Part shown: one piece after another, positions 7,050 through 10,520 of the stretch
Numbering within the stretch: position 1 is the first letter of the stretch
Layout: every line of letters begins with the position of its first letter
Assembly: GCA_002352045.1 (NCBI GenBank)
Contig: DEHT01000070.1
Location: forward strand, 6,527 to 17,046
Length of the DNA: 10,520 nucleotides
Origin: Chitinophagaceae bacterium UBA2793
Lineage (GTDB): Bacteria; Bacteroidota; Bacteroidia; Chitinophagales; Chitinophagaceae
Reading direction: 5' to 3'
Program-made: the position numbers and the translations under genes
Notes under the pieces: generated by a model
Told to the model about the DNA's origin: nothing
What the model saw: the letters and a program-made list of their open reading frames with translations, nothing else
Databases searched by the model: none

Positions 7050-8992
7050 TAAACCGTTATTTCAATCAATACTGATGTTCCTTTTCCAGGTGCTGAATTT
7101 ACGTCAATCTTCCCTTTCAAAAACTCAACCCGGTTTTGAATGCTGCTCCAGCCCATACCCGAAGATTGTTTTAGATGGGCGGTATCAAAACCTTTTCCAT
7201 CATCTTCAACGGTGATGGCTAATTGTTTTTCGGATGGAGAAAAATGTAATTGCACCAACACATTATTAGCAGCCGCATGTTTAATGGAATTGTTTACCAG
7301 CTCCTGCACAATTCTGTAAATGGTTACGGCCATTGTTTGTTCAATAGTTGCCTGCTCCATGGCAATAGACTGGTAGTTTATTCGCAATACACCGCTCCGT
7401 TCAATGTCATTACAAAACTCCTTCAGGCCTGCATCCAACCCGTACTTCACCAAAATTTCCGGCATCATATTATGGGCCACACGGCGCATTTCTTTTATGG
7501 AACTGTCCAGCATATCCATGCTGCGTTCAAAAGCCTGTGCATTGTCAGGCGTCATAATTAAATTTCCTTTCATATTGCTGAGTGAGTATTTAACACCGCT
7601 TAACATACCGCCCAATCCGTCGTGCAGGTCTTTGGCAAGCCTGGTACGTTCCTGCTCCTCTCCTTTCAGCACTGCTTCGGTGGCGGTAAGTTGTTTTTCC
7701 GTTTCCAGTTCATCAATTTTGGCCTGCTGTAGTTTTTGCTTGTTTTTATAATTGCGATAGGCAAGCAAAGAAATTAAGAGTACTGCAACAGACCCGGCTA
7801 TTAAAAAATAATTGAGGGTAGATTTTTGTTTCAGTTGCGATTGTTGCAATTTAATTTGGGCTTCTTTCTTTTCCGTTTCATACTTAGTTTCATATTCGGT
7901 AGATAGCTCCTGTAAATTATCGGCGTTAATACTGTCTCGTAGCGCATCTTCCTTTTCTTCGTATTGATGTGCTGCAGAAAAATCCTGGCTGGCATAAGAA
8001 ATATCGGCCAACAGGTTGTATAATTTCAGCGTTTGTTTTCTAATATCACTTTTCAAACTAATAGAAAGCGCCGAATCGGCATACTGCCTCGCCAAAGGAT
8101 AATTCTTCTTTTCAAAATGATACATGCCTATCCCTTTTAAAGCAATAACCTGCGTTTCCTTCAAATCCATTTCTTTGGCAATTAAATTGGCTTTGTCAAA
8201 ATTCTTTTTGGCTTCTTCTAACCGTCCAAACTTGTTGTGAATATCGCCCAGGTTAAGCAACACAGCAGATTCTGTGTACTGGTCACCAATACGCTGGCTT
8301 ATTTGCAATGCCTCTTTAAAATACATTTCAGCAGTATCCAGTTTTTTCAGAGAGGTATAAACAATTCCAAGATTACTTAAACAATAAGATTGGTTTAAAG
8401 GATCATCCACTTCTTTACTGAATATTTCAACACCTTTTTTCCCGTATTCAATTGCTTTTTGATACTGGGTTAAATCAGTATAAATATTCTGAATGTTGCT
8501 ATACGCAATACCCAGCATTCGCTTGTTTCCCAGTTTATCTAAAATGGGCAAAACCTGCATATAATAGTAAAGCGCTGAATCCTCCTTTGAAATCATGTGA
8601 AAAGAATTAGCTGTATTGAAAGAAGCTTTCGCAATAGCAAGTTCATCTTTCATTTGGTTTGCCAGTTCCAAAGCTTTTTTGTTTAGAAGCAGCGATGAAT
8701 CAAAGCTCCCCTGCATATTAAGTACCGCTGTATAATAAGAAGCGAACTTTATTTCACCGGGTTTATATTTTATTTCCCGGCTAAGCTGTAATGATTTCCA
8801 ATAATATTGCTTGGATGTTTCCGGGGCAAATCGTTCATATTGTTCCCCAATATTGAGCAGGAGCATCACTTTATTGGTATCTTCTTTTGAGGTTTTTAAT
8901 ACCAGCAACATGCTATCAATTGCCCTATTCTCCTGGGCATGGCTGCAATAATAGCTTGAAACAATAAAGAATAGTAACAAAATTTTTCTCAT
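7049..8992 (-). CDS. TPR-domain sensor histidine kinase, HisKA_3 (NarX/DesK-like) class
   Basis: This is the membrane sensor of the two-component pair, 647 residues. A signal peptide (1-19, ending SHAQ) directs the N-terminal sensor out of the cytoplasm. Residues about 40-345 are tandem tetratricopeptide-type helical repeats, e.g. AIEYGKKGVEIFSKEVDD, AEMYFKEALQISQRIGD and AKKNFDKANLIAKEMD, about seven units. A coiled coil (about 362-392) leads into one membrane helix (394-412, LNYFLIAGSVAVLLISLLA). After a second coiled coil comes the HisKA_3 dimerisation domain with phospho-acceptor H457 in RLAKDLHDGLGGMLSG. The ATPase domain has its N-box in QELVNNSIKHA (563-573), G1 in VEDDGKGF (595-602), and a second glycine motif, SGMGWSSIQNR (611-621). 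All catalytic elements look intact. The signal is unknown; the repeats suggest protein binding in the periplasm. It heads an operon with the response regulator. Confidence 0.95.
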   Translation of the reverse strand: MRKILLLFFIVSSYYCSHAQENRAIDSMLLVLKTSKEDTNKVMLLLNIGEQYERFAPETSKQYYWKSLQLSREIKYKPGEIKFASYYTAVLNMQGSFDSSLLLNKKALELANQMKDELAIAKASFNTANSFHMISKEDSALYYYMQVLPILDKLGNKRMLGIAYSNIQNIYTDLTQYQKAIEYGKKGVEIFSKEVDDPLNQSYCLSNLGIVYTSLKKLDTAEMYFKEALQISQRIGDQYTESAVLLNLGDIHNKFGRLEEAKKNFDKANLIAKEMDLKETQVIALKGIGMYHFEKKNYPLARQYADSALSISLKSDIRKQTLKLYNLLADISYASQDFSAAHQYEEKEDALRDSINADNLQELSTEYETKYETEKKEAQIKLQQSQLKQKSTLNYFLIAGSVAVLLISLLAYRNYKNKQKLQQAKIDELETEKQLTATEAVLKGEEQERTRLAKDLHDGLGGMLSGVKYSLSNMKGNLIMTPDNAQAFERSMDMLDSSIKEMRRVAHNMMPEILVKYGLDAGLKEFCNDIERSGVLRINYQSIAMEQATIEQTMAVTIYRIVQELVNNSIKHAAANNVLVQLHFSPSEKQLAITVEDDGKGFDTAHLKQSSGMGWSSIQNRVEFLKGKIDVNSAPGKGTSVLIEITV

Positions 8993-9104
8993 TCTCTAAA
9001 ATACATTTTTCCAACTACTGCAAATAAAAATGATTAAAGACAACTGCCTACTCATGTTTTTTAATGATTTTTTGTGCTTTGGTTTAAAAAATCCCCTTTT
9101 TAGT

Positions 9105-9138
9105 TGATAGCCGGAACTGGTAACTCGCTATAGTTTTA
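9105..9138 (+). promoter_or_regulatory. Upstream element and -7-like box of the Hcp-like gene
   Basis: TGATAGCCG at 9105-9113 is followed by CTGGTAAC (9117-9124) and a -7-like TAGTTTTA at 9131-9138, which is TAnnTTTG with A in the last position. The same nine bases and a -7-like box occur 53 and 27 bases before the ATG of the gene at 10307, at exactly the same distances. The standard TTG at 9104-9106 is too far from the box for normal spacing. An alternative sigma factor or activator is therefore possible. Confidence 0.45.
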
Positions 9139-9157
9139 CCACTTAAACTATTTAATA

Positions 9158-9805
9158 ATGAAAACATTTCTTCTTATTGTAACCAGTATTATCAGTTCAA
9201 GTCTTTTTGCACAAACAAGCGGCATTTATGGCCTGTTTAAAAAAAATGATGGCGCAAAAATTAACGGCACCAGCCATGCCATTGGTTTCGAGAGCCAGGT
9301 TATTATTCTAAATTATACAGGTGGCTCCGACAATACTGCCACTATAGAAATTGAAGTGCCTACAGGTGCTTATGTTGGTGAGCTTCGCAATATAATGAAC
9401 AGCTCCGCAGCCACTGGCCAACCCGGGGTTGCGGCCCAACAGCCTATTGCAAAAAAACCTGCAACATTACCTTCTTCACCCATTAAAAAAAATGTAGAGG
9501 TTACACCTGCCATCAACAAAAGGGCCGTACAAGCACAAGCGGTCTTATTAGCCAGTGCAGAAATTTCGGTTGTGGCAAACAACAGCAACAACGGGAAAGC
9601 AAAGATTACAAACAAAATTATACTGCAGGATGTGCAAGTGGAAAGCTGCACCGATGATGTATCCACCGGCAACAGTAAAATTAAATTAAAAGGAAAACGA
9701 ATTGGCTGGACCTATTACAGCTACGAAGCTACCAGCGGAAAAGTAAGCAACATCAGCAAATCGGGCTGGGATACCGTTAGCGGAACAGCATGGAATAATT
9801 TTTAA
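9158..9805 (+). CDS. Exported protein with Hcp-like (type VI tube fold) C-terminal pattern
   Basis: The protein has 215 residues. The signal peptide spans residues 1-19 (ending SSSLFAQ). Residues 21-80 are beta-rich (SGIYGLFKKNDGAKINGTSH, then GFESQVIILNYTGG), followed by a low-complexity Ala/Pro/Gln/Lys segment (about 82-128). The C-terminal part (129-215) reads KIILQDVQVESCTDD, IKLKGKRIGWTYYSYEATSG and KSGWDTVSGTAWNNF. The 'I.L.DV.V.S', 'I.WTY' and terminal 'GWD' pattern resembles the end of Hcp, the tube protein of type VI secretion and of related single-domain proteins. Normal Hcp is not made with a Sec signal peptide and lacks the linker, so a secretion-tube role is doubtful. No other type VI gene is in the window. 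It is divergent from the kinase gene, and the ATG is the natural start before the signal peptide. The gene is real; the family link is tentative. Confidence 0.8.
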   Translation: MKTFLLIVTSIISSSLFAQTSGIYGLFKKNDGAKINGTSHAIGFESQVIILNYTGGSDNTATIEIEVPTGAYVGELRNIMNSSAATGQPGVAAQQPIAKKPATLPSSPIKKNVEVTPAINKRAVQAQAVLLASAEISVVANNSNNGKAKITNKIILQDVQVESCTDDVSTGNSKIKLKGKRIGWTYYSYEATSGKVSNISKSGWDTVSGTAWNNF

Positions 9806-9908
9806 ATAAATCAATAGGCAAAAACAATTTTTTTTCTGCATATTATTAACAGCATTCATTTTTAATGCGAATCAATTGTAATAGTTAAAATGAATATTCC
9901 TAATCAAA

Positions 9909-9953
9909 CCTAGCCCACGTTTCCCTTGCCTACGTTTTAAATCGTGGGCTAGG
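9909..9953. repeat. Inverted repeat, 11-bp perfect stem
   Basis: CCTAGCCCACG (9909-9919) and CGTGGGCTAGG (9943-9953) are exact reverse complements separated by 23 bases. The right arm is the start of the direct repeat at 9941-9991, so the hairpin belongs to the same repeat family. It lies about 100 bp after the Hcp-like gene and could also end its transcript, but it lacks a following T-run. Confidence 0.75.
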
Positions 9954-9991
9954 GAAACCCGAAAATTCCAACAAATGGTTTCAACCATTTT
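9941..9991 (+). repeat. REP-like direct repeat, copy A
   Basis: This ~50-bp unit begins ATCGTGGGCTAGGGAAA, continues through CCAACAAATGG, and ends in the small hairpin AAATGGTT-TC-AACCATTT (9973-9990). A second copy begins at 10170 with a few substitutions and one indel. The layout, a conserved GC-richer head plus a short terminal hairpin, resembles intergenic REP elements mobilised by IS200-like (RAYT) transposases. No transposase is in the window. Confidence 0.7.
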
Positions 9992-10041
9992 AATCTTATT
10001 TCTGCTCTTCAAAACCATACAATTTTAAAAATTCATTGTAT

Positions 10042-10071
10042 TCATCATGAAATGATTTTTTGGCATGATGA
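10042..10071. repeat. Short inverted repeat
   Basis: TCATCATG (10042-10049) and CATGATGA (10064-10071) form an eight-base-pair stem around a 14-base loop, within AT-rich DNA between the two REP-like copies. No function is evident; it may be part of the larger repeat cluster or chance. Confidence 0.4.
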
Positions 10072-10097
10072 TTAATTTATTTTATTCAAATTTAATT

Positions 10098-10115
10098 AAA
10101 CCGTTAAAACGGTTT
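10098..10115. repeat. Short hairpin AAACCGTT/AACGGTTT
   Basis: AAACCGTT (10098-10105), two A bases, then AACGGTTT (10108-10115) form an eight-base-pair stem with a two-base loop. The size and shape match the AAATGGTT/AACCATTT hairpins of the REP-like copies, apart from the exchanged bases. The sequence after it is T-rich, so on the + strand it could also act as a weak terminator. Confidence 0.55.
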
Positions 10116-10126
10116 TTGGAGGATTG

Positions 10127-10176
10127 CCACGATTTTCATAACCCATGGTTTAAACCATGGGTTATGAAAATCGTGG
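10127..10176. repeat. Perfect 50-bp palindrome
   Basis: Bases 10127-10151 are exactly complementary in reverse to 10152-10176, with no spacer. The centre reads ATGGTTTAAACCAT (10145-10158) and the outer ends CCACG and CGTGG. Allowing one bulged G extends the match to GCC/GGGC. The right arm runs into the head of REP-like copy B. Such a sequence can extrude as a cruciform or form a very stable RNA hairpin. Confidence 0.9.
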
Positions 10177-10218
10177 GCTAGGGAAAACGAAAATCCCAAC
10201 AAATGGTTTTAACCATTT
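10170..10218 (+). repeat. REP-like direct repeat, copy B
   Basis: This is the second copy of the unit at 9941-9991, in the same orientation and 229 bp downstream. It has the same ATCGTGGGCTAGGGAAA head, a one-base indel and a few substitutions in the middle, and ends in AAATGGTT-TT-AACCATTT (10201-10218). The head is paired in each copy with upstream sequence: an 11-bp stem in copy A and the 50-bp palindrome in copy B. Confidence 0.7.
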
Positions 10219-10253
10219 CCGTTCCCGGTTTTAAGAAAATTCATCTTTTTTAA

Positions 10254-10287
10254 TGATAGCCGCTGCTAACCTGCTTCCCTATTTTTA
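10254..10287 (+). promoter_or_regulatory. Upstream element and -7-like box of the gene at 10307
   Basis: TGATAGCCG (10254-10262), followed by CTGCTAAC (10263-10270) and TATTTTTA (10280-10287), repeats the arrangement before the Hcp-like gene. The nine-mer and the box lie 53 and 27 bases before the ATG in both cases. No TTG -33 element is present at normal spacing, so the nine-mer may take its place. Confidence 0.45.
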
Positions 10288-10306
10288 TGTTATTAATTCA
10301 TAGTAA

Positions 10307-10520
10307 ATGAAAAAAGTTCTTCTCGTTTCAACAACGCTATTGTTTGTAGCCAATTTGTTTGCCCAAAAGAAAACAAATCCTACCACAACTGCCGAAGTGG
10401 AAGCCCGAATGAAAGATGCTCAACAGCAATTAGACAAACTCACACCTGAACAAAAAAAGATGATGGAACAGATGGGAATGAAGCCCAATGTTCCTTCAAT
10501 GCCGGCAGGGGCTTCCGATG
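10307..10520 (+). CDS. N-terminal part of a small exported protein (3' truncated by window)
   Basis: The ATG at 10307 opens a frame that runs to the window edge (71 codons). Residues 1-20 are a signal peptide (KKVLLVSTTLLFVANLFAQ). The mature part starts with a polar Lys/Thr-rich stretch, then a helical Gln/Lys-rich segment, AEVEARMKDAQQQLDKLTPE followed by QKKMMEQMGMKPNVPSMP. The 'LTPEQKKMMEQMG' segment is reminiscent of uncharacterised periplasmic proteins of Chitinophagaceae, but I cannot name a family. Its upstream region matches that of the Hcp-like gene, suggesting shared control. Confidence 0.75.
   Translation, partial: MKKVLLVSTTLLFVANLFAQKKTNPTTTAEVEARMKDAQQQLDKLTPEQKKMMEQMGMKPNVPSMPAGASD

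Noticed and set aside
7250..7751. Plus-strand open frames opposite the kinase gene
   Set aside because: They are antisense to the conserved kinase catalytic domains and show no independent coding signal.
9370..9672. Minus-strand open frame inside the Hcp-like gene
   Set aside because: It is antisense to the low-complexity Ala/Pro segment, a common source of spurious frames.
9909..10218. CRISPR array
   Set aside because: There are only two direct copies, 229 bp apart, with unrelated hairpins between them; spacing and number do not fit an array.

Overview
The window looks like chromosomal DNA of a member of the Bacteroidota, most likely near the Chitinophagaceae. The reasons are AT-rich, Shine-Dalgarno-poor gene starts, several exact or near matches to the Bacteroidota -7 promoter box (TAnnTTTG), secreted proteins whose signal peptides end in FAQ, HAQ or YSQ, and a TPR-type membrane histidine kinase paired with a NarL/LuxR response regulator. 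The assignment is inference; no rRNA or marker gene is present.

Region 1 (1-272) is the 3' end of an unrecognised gene. Region 2 (about 361-3610, + strand) is a compact restriction-modification module. It contains a PLD-fold, BfiI/NgoFVII-like restriction endonuclease, a small XRE-type regulator and a gamma-class N6-adenine DNA methyltransferase. The regulator and methyltransferase overlap by ATGA. A perfect 9-5-9 palindrome covers the regulator's predicted -7 box and transcription start and ends on the A of its ATG, which is the layout of an autoregulatory operator. So the regulator probably controls itself and the methyltransferase. The endonuclease has its own upstream region with a degenerate version of the same site.

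Region 3 (3611-3836) holds a decayed fragment of a LuxR-type response regulator (minus strand) and a strong terminator hairpin for the next minus-strand gene. Region 4 (3837-8992, minus strand) is a signalling locus: TPR histidine kinase, then response regulator (TAATG overlap), then after about 108 bp a large secreted or outer-membrane protein with a barrel-like N-terminus and two DxDxDG plus beta-sandwich repeat units. The truncated regulator in region 3 closely resembles the C-terminus of the intact one, so the locus once had a paralogous regulator next to it.

Region 5 (8993-10520, + strand) has two genes for exported proteins of unclear function, one with an Hcp-like C-terminal pattern. 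They share an upstream element (TGATAGCCG) and a -7-like box at identical distances from their start codons. Between them lies a 500-bp non-coding stretch dense in inverted repeats. It includes a 50-bp perfect palindrome and two copies of a ~50-bp REP-like direct repeat.

The points most worth following up are the operator layout of the R-M module, the shared promoter element in region 5, the repeat cluster and the regulator fragment.
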